DNA from: Paenibacillus oryzisoli
GTDB lineage: Bacteria; Bacillota; Bacilli; Paenibacillales; NBRC-103111
Direction: 5' to 3'
Length of the DNA: 64,000 bases
Assembly (NCBI RefSeq): GCF_001653565.1
Contig: NZ_LYPB01000091.1
Coordinates: 196,637 to 260,636 of the forward strand
Below, piece by piece: positions 1 to 7,913 of the stretch. A model generated the notes under the pieces. It saw only the letters and a list, made by a program, of their open reading frames with translations, searched no databases and was not told where the DNA came from. The stretch's first letter is position 1. Every line of letters begins with the position of its first letter. Both the position numbers and the translations under genes were made by a program.

Positions 1-832
1 TCAAGCCTTTATCAATGTTAGGTTTGTACATAGCAGGCATGTTGCCTTTACCATTTTTGATAATACCCATAATGTCTTCCTTCGTATGTGTATCACCAGT
101 TCCTAACAAAGCAGGTACACCAGAAGCTGGCATTCCTTTTAATTGAGCACCATGACAAGCTAAGCATGTTGCTTTCGCATAGATCGCAGCACCTGGATCA
201 TCAGCAGCCACAATAGCAGCAGGTTTCTTCGTTGGTTTAGCAGCACCGTTCGCTGTGCCACCCTTGTTAGCGTGCATTTCTTCTTCACGCTTGATGTGCT
301 CTGGAATGATGTTTTTCTCTTTAAGCTCTACTTGGTAATGTGACCAAGAAGTGTACGTTAGATATGTACAAGCGATCAAAGATAAAATCATAAGGCTAGA
401 AGCAATTGGTCTTCTATAGAAGCGACGTTCTTTGCCAGTATCCAAGAATGGAGCTAGCAATAAACCACCAAATAGTAAACCTGGTACTACTACCGCTCCA
501 AGAACAACATAATCTCCCGATGTGTAAGGGTATTTCAGCAATTGATACATGAACAAGAAATACCAGTCAGGCATCGGAATAAATGCTGTGTTCTTCGGAT
601 CCGCAGGATAACCTAACGGAGCTGGGTCGGACATAACTAGAACTAGCATACCAACCAAGACAACGACACCAACCATCCATTCTTTCAACAAGAAGTTAGG
701 AATGAAGGCTTCCGATTTACCTGGGTAAGCAGAGTAATCTCTAGGAATGAGTCGTTGTTCTTGCGTTTTTTTAATTACGCGGGAATCCCCTACGTAAACG
801 ATTTTTTCATCAGACTTATGACCATGCGCCAC
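1..832 (-). CDS. qcrC: Menaquinol-cytochrome c reductase, cytochrome b/c subunit QcrC (C-terminus cut by window edge)
   Basis: Third subunit of the cytochrome bc complex that oxidises menaquinol and passes electrons to cytochrome c across the plasma membrane. I translated it from the GTG at 830-832, which follows a strong GGGAGGGG site; 277 codons run to the edge with no stop. The N-terminal part has the subunit IV-like membrane segments, including a PMPDWYFLF motif near residue 91. A hydrophilic Lys/Ala-rich linker then leads to a c-type heme site CLACH at residues 223-227. The Bacillus protein is about 255 residues, so only a few residues should be missing. It is last in qcrABC, 20 nt after qcrB. 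Family membership is clear; the missing end cannot be assessed. Confidence 0.93.
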   Translation of the reverse strand, partial: MAHGHKSDEKIVYVGDSRVIKKTQEQRLIPRDYSAYPGKSEAFIPNFLLKEWMVGVVVLVGMLVLVMSDPAPLGYPADPKNTAFIPMPDWYFLFMYQLLKYPYTSGDYVVLGAVVVPGLLFGGLLLAPFLDTGKERRFYRRPIASSLMILSLIACTYLTYTSWSHYQVELKEKNIIPEHIKREEEMHANKGGTANGAAKPTKKPAAIVAADDPGAAIYAKATCLACHGAQLKGMPASGVPALLGTGDTHTKEDIMGIIKNGKGNMPAMYKPNIDKGL

Positions 833-852
833 GCTATTCGCCCCTCCCTAAA

Positions 853-1524
853 TTATAGCGGTCCGGAAATACCTTGTTTGCGAATCATGAAGAAGTGTCC
901 GGCAAGCAAAGCGAGCAGAACGCCAGGCAGGAAGAACACATGAATAGCAAAGAACCGAGTTAGTGTTTGTGCACCAACAATGCTTCCGCCTTGCAGCAAT
1001 GTTTCGATGTACGGACCCGCGAACGGTACCGCTGCTGCAATTTTCATACCTACTTGTGTTGCAAAGTAAGCTTTGTTATCCCATGGAAGCAGGTATCCCG
1101 TAAAACCAAGACCTAACATAACGAAGAAAATGAGCATGCCTACAACCCAGTTCATTTCACGTGGAGCCTTATAAGATCCAGTGAAGAACACGCGCAGGGT
1201 ATGTAAGAACATCATTACGATAACTAAACTAGCTCCCCAGTGGTGCATACCTCTGACGATAACACCGAAAGCTACTTTATGTTGTAAGTAATCAACACTT
1301 GCATAAGCATTGATAATATCAGGTGTGTAGTACATGGTTAGGAACATACCTGACAAAATTTGAATGACTGTAATGAAAAACGTCAATCCGCCAAAACAAT
1401 AAACAAATGCGGAAAAGTGATGAGCAGGGTTAACGTGTTCAGGCACCTCGTGATCCGCTACATCTCTCCACATAGGCGTAATATCAAGACGTTCGTCAAT
1501 CCAGTTGTATACGTTTTTAAACAT
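853..1524 (-). CDS. qcrB: Menaquinol-cytochrome c reductase cytochrome b subunit QcrB
   Basis: Cytochrome b6-type subunit, 223 aa, the usual length for Gram-positive QcrB. It binds the b hemes and forms the menaquinol site with QcrC. Four hydrophobic segments are visible (about residues 38-62, 92-113, 128-150 and 190-212). They carry the heme-ligand histidine pattern, with RGMHHWGAS and FLHTLR in the second helix and FAIHVFF and AGHFF in the fourth. An LPWDNKAYFATQ segment is typical of the Qo region. It sits 17 nt after qcrA in the qcrABC operon. Nothing unusual was seen. Confidence 0.96.
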   Translation of the reverse strand: MFKNVYNWIDERLDITPMWRDVADHEVPEHVNPAHHFSAFVYCFGGLTFFITVIQILSGMFLTMYYTPDIINAYASVDYLQHKVAFGVIVRGMHHWGASLVIVMMFLHTLRVFFTGSYKAPREMNWVVGMLIFFVMLGLGFTGYLLPWDNKAYFATQVGMKIAAAVPFAGPYIETLLQGGSIVGAQTLTRFFAIHVFFLPGVLLALLAGHFFMIRKQGISGPL

Positions 1525-1541
1525 CTGATCGTGACGCCCCC

Positions 1542-2087
1542 TTATACTCTAGTGTTAGCATGCAGTTGTCCAACATACACGAAACCATTCTCTACTTTTG
1601 TTGTGTACTCATCTAATGGACTAGGCGCAACAGCAAGATTCTTGCCGTCTTGCGTATAATGCGCACCATGACAAGGACAGAAATACTGATCTTTGTAAGC
1701 TGGGTTATCGTTCCAGTTGACCGTACAACCTAAGTGCTTACATGTTGGATTTAACGCAAAGAGAGCACCCTTACTATCTTTGGAAATCCATGCTACGAGT
1801 TCAGCTTCACTTTCATACCAACCATCTACCTGATGGACTTGGAATGTAAAAGCTTGTGGAACATTCGTAATCTTACTTTCTTCGACAACTTTAACCCAAT
1901 CCGATGCTGCTTTTGGCTGAAGGACTGGATCAATGGCAAACCGAATCATCGGTATGATAATCCCGGCTCCCATGAATCCACCAGCGCCACCAAGGGTATA
2001 AGAAAGAAATTGTCGACGAGACATTTCGCGTTTGGTCCCGGGTTTCTTCCCATGCTGTTCTTCATTGTGATTGTTATGATCACTCAT
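1542..2087 (-). CDS. qcrA: Rieske [2Fe-2S] subunit QcrA
   Basis: Iron-sulfur subunit of the bc complex, exported and anchored in the membrane. I chose the ATG at 2085-2087 (181 aa) because it follows a GGAGGG site; the longer reading frame upstream has no site. Residues 22-50 form a Tat-type signal: the SRRQFLSYTLGG twin-arginine motif, then a glycine-rich hydrophobic helix that stays as the anchor. The Rieske cluster motifs are CKHLGC and CPCHGAHY near residues 115-140, giving two Cys and two His ligands. First gene of qcrABC, behind the sigma-A promoter at 2194-2222. Confidence 0.96.
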   Translation of the reverse strand: MSDHNNHNEEQHGKKPGTKREMSRRQFLSYTLGGAGGFMGAGIIIPMIRFAIDPVLQPKAASDWVKVVEESKITNVPQAFTFQVHQVDGWYESEAELVAWISKDSKGALFALNPTCKHLGCTVNWNDNPAYKDQYFCPCHGAHYTQDGKNLAVAPSPLDEYTTKVENGFVYVGQLHANTRV

Positions 2088-2193
2088 TCTCAGGTCTACC
2101 CTCCTACATTGGCCGAAGTCCGAACCCTCTCGAACATCAGCTACCTCTATCACGTGTCGTTCGACATTACACTACATAACTAGGACATTTCTA

Positions 2194-2222
2194 ATAATAG
2201 CCTACGTCTACTAGGTCGTCAA
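2194..2222 (-). promoter_or_regulatory. Sigma-A promoter for qcrABC
   Basis: On the minus strand TTGACG is followed after exactly 17 nt by TATTAT, about 105 nt upstream of the qcrA start. This sets qcrABC apart from ypiF, whose stop lies 150 nt further upstream. The rest of the 2088-2372 gap shows no gene and no convincing terminator. Confidence 0.75.
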
Positions 2223-2372
2223 GAATTCATAACTCCTTTTATTGGATTGAAATCTGCGCTTTCGGACAAATTTTAACGAAATTGTCACAACTTTTTGTGA
2301 GCCACAATCATCCATTACTACCCTTATCTTGCACATTTTTTTTCCATTAATACACGACAACACCAAAGTTAC

Positions 2373-2801
2373 TCAGACAGGATACCATAGTTGTTGCACT
2401 TGTTTGGAAATACCCGCTCTAATTGCCTCTGATTGCTCTGTCCATTGTTCAATATCGACAACAATCAACAAATCTGTCTCGGCAGATTTCCAGTGGATTG
2501 CTTCCGAATGCATGGTAACTACAATGATGTAACGAAACCCGCTTTTCTTCAATTGATGCACGATGCTTTCCACTTGCTCACTTGCACCCGTATCTGCTAT
2601 GTAATGAAGAGCTGGATAAGTAACAACTCTGCCCTTGAAAGGAATTTCAATAATTTCCATGACATCACGGAGCCGCTCCAACACTGTAGTCACTTGCATC
2701 GGATCTTCATTTCCTGTCAATCCAGTAACAGGTAATAAACACGTATCCAAGTAGGGTTTCAATTCCGACCATTCTTGTAAGGCAATCTCATTAAATTTCA
2801 A
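2373..2801 (-). CDS. ypiF: YpiF family protein (DUF2487)
   Basis: Conserved Firmicute protein of unknown biochemical function, found directly upstream of qcrA in Bacillus. I chose a TTG start at 2799-2801 (142 aa) because GGGAGG lies 9 nt before it, whereas the upstream ATG at 2822 has no site. The sequence opens MKFNEIALQEW and continues as an alpha/beta fold without membrane segments. It includes an RYIIVVTMHSEAIHW strand and an acidic C-terminal part. It follows its own promoter (2874-2902). Assignment rests on sequence character plus exact gene order; function is not known. Confidence 0.8.
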   Translation of the reverse strand: MKFNEIALQEWSELKPYLDTCLLPVTGLTGNEDPMQVTTVLERLRDVMEIIEIPFKGRVVTYPALHYIADTGASEQVESIVHQLKKSGFRYIIVVTMHSEAIHWKSAETDLLIVVDIEQWTEQSEAIRAGISKQVQQLWYPV

Positions 2802-2873
2802 GGTGTAGCGCCTCCCTATCATTTACCAAAAGAACTTCCACTATGTAGCGTAAGCTCAACTTGTACTTTAAGT

Positions 2874-2902
2874 ACTTTAATCCGTCCTCCCTTAGCTGTC
2901 AA
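2874..2902 (-). promoter_or_regulatory. Sigma-A-like promoter for ypiF
   Basis: A perfect TTGACA is followed by a 17-nt spacer and TAAAGT on the minus strand, about 70 nt before the TTG start of ypiF. The -10 matches the consensus at four of six positions. Confidence 0.6.
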
Positions 2903-2944
2903 TCCACGATTTAAGCTTGGATGGGATCAAAGTTTAACTCATAC

Positions 2945-2977
2945 AAAAAAGACACGGGATTGATATCCACATGTCTT
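2945..2977 (-). terminator. Intrinsic terminator after the IDEAL-domain gene
   Basis: On the minus strand AAGACA pairs with TGTCTT around an inner GGAT/ATCC step, followed by TTTTTT. It lies about 30 nt past the stop at 3006 and separates that gene from the ypiF promoter. Confidence 0.7.
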
Positions 2978-3005
2978 CATGTTTAACTTACTCTTGCGCA
3001 GCTAA

Positions 3006-3194
3006 TTACCCTAGTGATTGTAAAATCCTTAGTTCAGATGTTAGCGCCAGGAAAGATGTTTGATCCCCTTTAGCAAGTGCGCTATCAATTTCCTTATAAA
3101 GATTTTCTTCTCTATATTTGCGTAAGGCATTATCCCAAATCATTTCCGCGAAAAGTGCCAGCAGCGCATCGTTAGATACATTCATTTTTCCCAT
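3006..3194 (-). CDS. Short IDEAL-domain protein
   Basis: A 62-aa protein starting at the ATG at 3192-3194, eight nt after GGAGG; the longer frame upstream lacks a site. The C-terminal half has the IDEAL motif pattern LYKEIDSALAKGD, a roughly 37-residue helical module known from the end of Bacillus YpiB and from Spx/ComK-related adaptors. In Bacillus YpiB is a larger protein with an additional N-terminal domain next to ypiF; here only the IDEAL module with a short N-terminus (MGKMNVSNDALL) is encoded. A role as an adaptor or protein-protein contact module is inferred only from the family. Confidence 0.75.
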   Translation of the reverse strand: MGKMNVSNDALLALFAEMIWDNALRKYREENLYKEIDSALAKGDQTSFLALTSELRILQSLG

Positions 3195-3368
3195 GAGACC
3201 TACCTCCAAATGTTGTCCGCGGTTTGTCAGGAGCTTCTTTTTCGCAAAAATATGTTTGCATTATGGTGTACGCCAACCCGTTGTTATGCTCCTATTACAT
3301 CATATTCACTAGTTAATTCAACGCTTCATTCAAATGCCCGTTTGAACGGGAATGTGTTAATACCTAGA

Positions 3369-4490
3369 TCAGAATAGAACTACTTTGTCTTCTTCTGCAA
3401 TGTGAATTCCCCGAATCACCCTGGATCCGATCTTGGTAACTTGTATGACAACCCCATGCGTGTGATCTTCGCCTATTCGAATCAATCCCATATGCATCAT
3501 CATTTGCAGGATTCTCTGCTCGACAATGGATTCTGATCCATCATAATAGAATGGTTTAACTAATTGGCTAAATAAATCTACAACCGATGCCATCGTCACC
3601 CACTGATCACAGAGGCGATCTAGCCACAGAGATATACTTTGTAGACTCGGAATTGGATTTTTGTATAGCCTGAGCCAGAACTTATAGATATCCGTTATTG
3701 TTTCTTTCTTGCCTTCCACTAAACGTTCCTTACCTGTTTCTGTTAGATGTAACACCATACCTTGCTCACTGATGAGTTCGTGGTAATAGCAATAATCATA
3801 GATGAGAGAAAATCGGTTCGGATATTCCTTAAACATGCGTCCGTACCCAAATCTCCACGTTCCCTTGGCTACCAATCCCTCTTGAACAGAAAGTAGACTA
3901 AGGATTTGCCCAAGTTGTCTCTTGTACATAAAACCTTCTGCTGTCAAAGGCATTTCTTGCTGTCCAACCGCGGTTAAGAAAATAAATATGTCGTCCGCTA
4001 GAAGTAATTGTTCATCACGATAGACCGTTGGTTCTTCCGTTTTCACCAAAGCTTGTTTAAATTGCTGGGCTAATACATCACCAAATCTTCGTTTTAAATC
4101 TGCTGGAACATGAAATAGGTATTTGGTTTGTTGGGAATACCCGTTAAACAACCAACCTAATTTCTTGAATTTCAGAATCATATCTCTAGGATTCCAATCT
4201 TCTGATGTCTCTTCTTTTTGAAAACGTGATTGCTGGGCTCTAGCGATGAGTTCCTCCATACTAAATGAATTGCGAGGATCGGAGAGCAGGGCGTTGAGGA
4301 AGCGAATGTTTTCCAAACTAAGATTTTGAATGTGTTTTTCGAATATGTCTTTGCGCATGGCCGTACTCAGGATCGATTGAATCAATTCATTCTTAGAATG
4401 ACCATTGCACTCACACTCGTAGGTATGTGCAATTCGGCCTAAATCATGGATATCGGCGTAGCTAAGCATATCCGCTAGGTTCATTTCCAT
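3369..4490 (-). CDS. Unrecognised 373-aa protein with winged-helix-like repeats
   Basis: The function is not recognised. The start at 4490 follows a GGGAG site. The protein has no signal peptide or membrane helix. The N-terminus (residues 1-60) resembles a short SAP-like helical unit with CECNGHSKNELIQSIL. The rest reads as several winged-helix-like segments: SMEELIARAQQS, a segment with PLTAEGFMYKRQLGQILSLL, and WVTMASVVDLFSQLV with a following beta wing. Such an arrangement recalls the helicase-associated winged-helix proteins of Gram-positives, but no helicase motif is visible. It probably forms its own transcription unit, because a terminator (4578-4608) lies upstream. Confidence 0.8.
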   Translation of the reverse strand: MEMNLADMLSYADIHDLGRIAHTYECECNGHSKNELIQSILSTAMRKDIFEKHIQNLSLENIRFLNALLSDPRNSFSMEELIARAQQSRFQKEETSEDWNPRDMILKFKKLGWLFNGYSQQTKYLFHVPADLKRRFGDVLAQQFKQALVKTEEPTVYRDEQLLLADDIFIFLTAVGQQEMPLTAEGFMYKRQLGQILSLLSVQEGLVAKGTWRFGYGRMFKEYPNRFSLIYDYCYYHELISEQGMVLHLTETGKERLVEGKKETITDIYKFWLRLYKNPIPSLQSISLWLDRLCDQWVTMASVVDLFSQLVKPFYYDGSESIVEQRILQMMMHMGLIRIGEDHTHGVVIQVTKIGSRVIRGIHIAEEDKVVLF

Positions 4491-4577
4491 CCTACAACTC
4501 CCATCTGGCGGAGTTTTCTACTCCGATGTTTCTAGTAACCATTATGGGATTTTTTTCCGAAAATATTCCGTGACAGA

Positions 4578-4608
4578 CAAAAAAACATGACTCGATAGAG
4601 TCATGTTT
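4578..4608 (-). terminator. Terminator after the histidine phosphatase gene
   Basis: Minus-strand AACATGACTC, loop TATC, GAGTCATGTT, followed by a run of seven T. It starts 14 nt beyond the stop at 4622. Confidence 0.9.
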
Positions 4609-4621
4609 ACTCAAGTTTGCT

Positions 4622-5212
4622 TTATGCCATCGGTTCCGATGTCGTTTGTAAATGGGTTAGGCAATTATACAACTGAAGCTCCCATTGATCATTTTGTCGT
4701 AACAACAAGGTCAACGATGTATTCTGCAGGAACTCTTCTTGATTCAATTTTAACACACGAAGAACTTGCACAATAAAACCACCGTGAGAGATGAGTAAAA
4801 TTTTCTTATTAGGGTAAAGATTCAAAATCTCTGTTTCAAGATCCAGCCATCTTGCCCAAAGCTCACTGTCCGACTCCTGACCTAGATCCTGAAGCTTCCA
4901 CTCGGTTCCCCAGCGTTCTTCTCTCTCAGCGACTGTAGTGCCCTCAACTAGCCCATATTTACGCTCTCTTAAGCGTTTATCTTTATGTAGAAAAGGGATA
5001 CCAGAGAGTGTAGAAATAATTTGCGCGGTTTCATTCGCTCGCTTCAAGTCACTGCTAATAATGCCATCCCAACTCTCTTGAGATAAACGCAGTCCAAGTA
5101 ATCTAGCTTGCTCTCTGCCTTCGTCTGTTAAATCGGTATCCAGCTGTCCTTGTAACTTGCCCAAACGATTCCACTCCGTGCTACCGTGCCGTATAAACCC
5201 GATCGTTGTCAT
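4622..5212 (-). CDS. Histidine phosphatase family protein (phosphoglycerate mutase-like)
   Basis: 196-aa member of the histidine phosphatase superfamily. The catalytic RHG motif is at residues 8-10 (IRHGSTEWN), with a second histidine in LISHGGFI near residue 143. Other family landmarks are LTDEGREQA, SSDLKRANETA and RLRERKYGLVEG. Substrate specificity cannot be told from sequence: cofactor-dependent mutases, broad phosphatases and CobC-like enzymes share these motifs. The start follows GGAGG by six nt. It stands alone between the anti-sigma gene and the 373-aa unknown, with terminators on both sides. Confidence 0.9.
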   Translation of the reverse strand: MTTIGFIRHGSTEWNRLGKLQGQLDTDLTDEGREQARLLGLRLSQESWDGIISSDLKRANETAQIISTLSGIPFLHKDKRLRERKYGLVEGTTVAEREERWGTEWKLQDLGQESDSELWARWLDLETEILNLYPNKKILLISHGGFIVQVLRVLKLNQEEFLQNTSLTLLLRQNDQWELQLYNCLTHLQTTSEPMA

Positions 5213-5236
5213 TCTTTACCTCCATCGCTAGAAATG

Positions 5237-5257
5237 AAAAATGCCCCATGAGGAGCA
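5237..5257 (-). terminator. Terminator after the sigma/anti-sigma operon
   Basis: Minus-strand TGCTCC, loop TCAT, GGGGCA (one G-U pair), followed by TTTTTC. It directly abuts the stop codon of the anti-sigma gene. Confidence 0.65.
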
Positions 5258-5887
5258 CTATGTTTTGGTTCGAGATAACCAATTCATGATTATAATAGTA
5301 GCTACTAAGCCTAAAAGTGATACGACTAATAAATAATGAGGATAAGAATGAATAGGTCCAACATGAAACCGTAACGGTTCCATGAAACTTGGATTCAGAC
5401 TAGCTACAGCATCACCCAACTTATGCCCATTTAAAGACTCAGTACCGCTAATTTTGAGAGCTTGTGGCGCCTCAAGATCGTATAATGAATTATCCGCGGA
5501 TGCCATTGTTGACTGTGGAGATCCCTCATATACAATGGCAAATAAAAAGCTAAATACAAAAAGAGCTAAACAAAAAGCAATAACCGCAGTCAAATTTCGT
5601 CTTAATTTATAGGAAATTGAATACATCCGCTCCGAAACTGGAATTCGCCATGATTCATCCTCGTAAATTCGGTTCATTACTTTGGTGGAGACGATAGGTT
5701 CAAAGTCCGTCAGCTCCTCGTCAGTTGCTGCAGAGCGGATCAGAATCATGCTCTCTTCCCATATTTGAAACTCTTCGTTACAAGAGTCGCACGTTTCTAA
5801 ATGCTTATCCACTGCTTGACGACGCAGGTCATCATTCGGCAAATCCCAGTAGACTCCAAATAATTCCTGTATCTCACTACACTTCAT
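5258..5887 (-). CDS. Putative zinc-finger anti-sigma factor, membrane bound
   Basis: 209 aa. The N-terminal cytoplasmic domain carries the ZAS/zf-HC2 pattern H29-x3-C33-x2-C36 (HLETCDSC), with C3 as a possible fourth ligand. A membrane helix lies near residues 96-118 (AVIAFCLALFVFSFLFAIVY) and a second at the C-terminus (about 182-203), which is unusual for the simplest single-pass anti-sigma factors. It lies 6 nt after the ECF sigma gene, the normal arrangement for a co-transcribed sigma/anti-sigma pair. It probably holds the sigma factor at the membrane until an envelope signal arrives; the signal is unknown. Confidence 0.85.
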   Translation of the reverse strand: MKCSEIQELFGVYWDLPNDDLRRQAVDKHLETCDSCNEEFQIWEESMILIRSAATDEELTDFEPIVSTKVMNRIYEDESWRIPVSERMYSISYKLRRNLTAVIAFCLALFVFSFLFAIVYEGSPQSTMASADNSLYDLEAPQALKISGTESLNGHKLGDAVASLNPSFMEPLRFHVGPIHSYPHYLLVVSLLGLVATIIIMNWLSRTKT

Positions 5888-5893
5888 CGCTAG

Positions 5894-6475
5894 TCATCCC
5901 TTCGATTCTTCGAATATCGGCTCACTGAAATAAGGATCCAGATGCAATTTGACGGATGCTCTCGCCCTAAATAGCAGCGATTTCACCGAGCTTACCGTTT
6001 GACCTAGTATGTTGGCAATTTCCTGATAATCCATCTGATCGTATTCGCGTAAAATCAAAGCCGATCTCTGCTTTTCAGGCAAGCTATTAATCGCTTCGCG
6101 AACCATGGATACCTTTTCGTTCCTCAACATGGCTTGTTCTGGCATCGCATCAAAGGAAGCATGGGGAGTAAGCCCACTCTGCTCCAATGACACTTGGACA
6201 CTTTTATTTTTGCGCAGCTCACTCAATACGGTATTGCGGGCAATCGTATATAACCACGTAGAAAAAGATGCCTCGATCTCACGGAAAGAATGCAAACTGC
6301 GATACGCTTTATAAAATGTTTCATTACACAAATCTTCCGCAATGGCTTCCATTTGTGTGCTTTTCAGCATGTGATAAATAAAGGCAAGGATTTTACGCTC
6401 GTAACGACGCATAAGCTCGTTATATAGCTGAACATTTCCATCCTTGATTTCTCTGATCAATTGGGAATCGGTCAT
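5894..6475 (-). CDS. ECF-type RNA polymerase sigma factor
   Basis: 193 aa from the ATG at 6473-6475, which follows a GAGGAGGG site; the frame extends upstream but without a site. Region 2 spans about residues 8-80 with EDLCNETFYKAYRSLHSF and FSTWLYTIARN. Region 4 spans about 125-180 with LPEKQRSALILREYDQM, then YQEIANILGQTVSSVKSLL as the helix-turn-helix. There is no region 3, as expected for group 4 sigma factors. It is co-transcribed with the zinc-finger anti-sigma gene. It belongs broadly with the SigM/SigV/SigW-like group; I cannot assign it to one of them. Confidence 0.93.
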   Translation of the reverse strand: MTDSQLIREIKDGNVQLYNELMRRYERKILAFIYHMLKSTQMEAIAEDLCNETFYKAYRSLHSFREIEASFSTWLYTIARNTVLSELRKNKSVQVSLEQSGLTPHASFDAMPEQAMLRNEKVSMVREAINSLPEKQRSALILREYDQMDYQEIANILGQTVSSVKSLLFRARASVKLHLDPYFSEPIFEESKG

Positions 6476-6508
6476 TACGTGGCGACCCTCCTCGCGATTC
6501 CGGGTACC

Positions 6509-6546
6509 ACTCCAACTGTTCATACATGTTGTACTTGTGTTGGAGT
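6509..6546 (-). repeat. 8-bp perfect inverted repeat in the sigma-factor leader
   Basis: ACTCCAAC at 6509-6516 and GTTGGAGT at 6539-6546 are exact reverse complements around a 22-nt loop. The repeat lies 34-71 nt before the sigma start, in the 5' untranslated region. There is no T run, so it is not a terminator. Confidence 0.6.
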
Positions 6547-6643
6547 GAAAAGTTGCGTTCTATTGTAAAAAAAATGTGAATATGAAATTAGGCAAACAAT
6601 AAGCCTCTACTTATTCTCGATCAAACACGAGATTCCTGCTAGA

Positions 6644-6669
6644 TTCGACAAATTGTTGGTTAAAGTTCA
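6644..6669 (-). promoter_or_regulatory. Possible ECF-type promoter for the sigma/anti-sigma operon
   Basis: Minus-strand TGAAC followed after about 15 nt by GTCGAA resembles the -35 'AAC' and -10 'CG' signature of ECF promoters. It lies about 170 nt before the sigma start. Autoregulation would fit, but the match is loose. Apart from the inverted repeat and the terminator at 6742, I see nothing else in 6547-6877. Confidence 0.3.
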
Positions 6670-6741
6670 TATTTCTGCTTCTACTCTACTATCGACATTT
6701 TCCCGTCTTCCTTTTATATGTAATTAGAAATGAAAAAAGAC

Positions 6742-6767
6742 AAAAAAAAACCGCCGAATCGGCGGTT
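6742..6767 (-). terminator. Terminator after the polysaccharide deacetylase gene
   Basis: Minus-strand AACCGCCG, short loop, CGGCGGTT and nine T residues. It lies about 110 nt past the stop at 6878, leaving a long 3' untranslated region. Confidence 0.92.
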
Positions 6768-6877
6768 GCACTTATGGTGCGATTATCGGATAGGAGTGGA
6801 GAGAAACCATACTGTACTTTTATTATATGTATACGGTTTCATTCTGTCAACACTTTTTTGAAAACGTTTACTAACCG

Positions 6878-7738
6878 CTATTTTGAGCCAATGAATTGAG
6901 ATTGTTCTCTCTTGGCTTGTTTGATCAAGTTACTAATGGAATGCGGACGAACAAACGGACTTCCACCATTGATTCGCGGAATTTGCATGGCGTCTGTCCA
7001 TTCCGTCGCAATACCCGCTTTCGTTGTAAAAGCGTAATGTATCCCTGCTTCATTCAGGTAGGATATCGTAGTATCATCATAGCTTCCATAAGGGTACGCA
7101 TAGGCATCCACATTTTTCGAAGGATTCAGTTCCTTCAGTTTGGCGATACATTTGCGAGTATCCTGAAGAACTCTGCTCTTAAACTCAACTTCAGTTTCTA
7201 GCTTTCCATTTAGCAATAGTTTATTGGATAGCATCGGTTTGCCATCTTTCATGGCATGAAGTTCATCGGAGTGCCCCTGAAATTCAATATTAGGATCTTC
7301 TCTTGTCATCTGCTTAATTTCATCCTTGGATAGAGACGCGATCTTCGGCCTCTTGGGATCATCCAAATCTTTCGTGATAACGAAATTGACAGCAGGGATT
7401 TGAAGTCTTTTGAGAATCGGATAAGCATGTGTGTAGAAGCTTTCGTAGCCATCATCAAAGGTGACCAGTATGGCATTGTCGGGTATAGGCTTGCCTGTCG
7501 TTTTGAAATCTTTGAACTGGTCCATAGTAATGAAATGGAAGCCTTTCCGTTGTAACGAAACTAACTGCCGCTCAAACAGTCTTGGTGTTATGGTGACTGA
7601 ACTCTGTTCAATTTCATCAATGTGATGATAGACAAGTACAGCAACCTCGTTCGAATAATACACATCTTTCGCACTTGCCAAAATAGGTGAAAAATTAAGA
7701 AAGACAATCATGACTGCCAGTAAGCTTACAATGAACAT
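6878..7738 (-). CDS. Secreted polysaccharide deacetylase (NodB domain)
   Basis: 286 aa with an N-terminal hydrophobic signal segment (residues 1-22, ending near LASAKD). The NodB homology domain shows TFDDGYES (metal-binding Asp pair), GHSDELHAM (zinc His pair, shorter than the usual HTxxH context) and YPYGSYD. These are the hallmarks of carbohydrate esterase family 4, acting on N-acetylglucosamine polymers outside the cell. The region before the domain (YHHIDE, ITPRLFERQL) matches the IcaB/PgaB-like group rather than peptidoglycan deacetylases; the actual substrate is unknown. No strong ribosome binding site precedes the chosen ATG. Promoter at 7800-7828 and terminator at 6742 make it a single-gene unit. 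Confidence 0.88.
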   Translation of the reverse strand: MFIVSLLAVMIVFLNFSPILASAKDVYYSNEVAVLVYHHIDEIEQSSVTITPRLFERQLVSLQRKGFHFITMDQFKDFKTTGKPIPDNAILVTFDDGYESFYTHAYPILKRLQIPAVNFVITKDLDDPKRPKIASLSKDEIKQMTREDPNIEFQGHSDELHAMKDGKPMLSNKLLLNGKLETEVEFKSRVLQDTRKCIAKLKELNPSKNVDAYAYPYGSYDDTTISYLNEAGIHYAFTTKAGIATEWTDAMQIPRINGGSPFVRPHSISNLIKQAKREQSQFIGSK

Positions 7739-7799
7739 TCGGTATTTCAGATCAACCGCCCCATAACAATGAATAGTATGTATTTAAATAATAAGACCC

Positions 7800-7828
7800 A
7801 TTATAGCATGCGCATTTTGACCTGTGAA
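7800..7828 (-). promoter_or_regulatory. Sigma-A promoter for the polysaccharide deacetylase gene
   Basis: Minus-strand TTCACA, 17-nt spacer, perfect TATAAT, about 60 nt before the ATG at 7738. Confidence 0.8.
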
Positions 7829-7835
7829 TGTGTAT

Positions 7836-7886
7836 AAAAAAATAAAAAACTTCCTTTGCGAAGGTACATACCAACACAAAGAAAGT
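7836..7886 (-). terminator. Terminator closing the aro-trp supraoperon after tyrA
   Basis: Minus-strand ACTTTCTTTG pairs with CAAAGGAAGT (one G-U pair) across an 18-nt loop and is followed by TTTTTTATTTTTT. It begins about 28 nt past the tyrA stop and marks the end of the supraoperon. Confidence 0.75.
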
Positions 7887-7913
7887 CCTGTAATGTTGCA
7901 AAGATATCGAAAT

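Noticed and set aside
3337..3350. CCCGTTTGAACGGG palindrome after the 373-aa gene
   Set aside because: Loop too short and no T run; not a convincing terminator.
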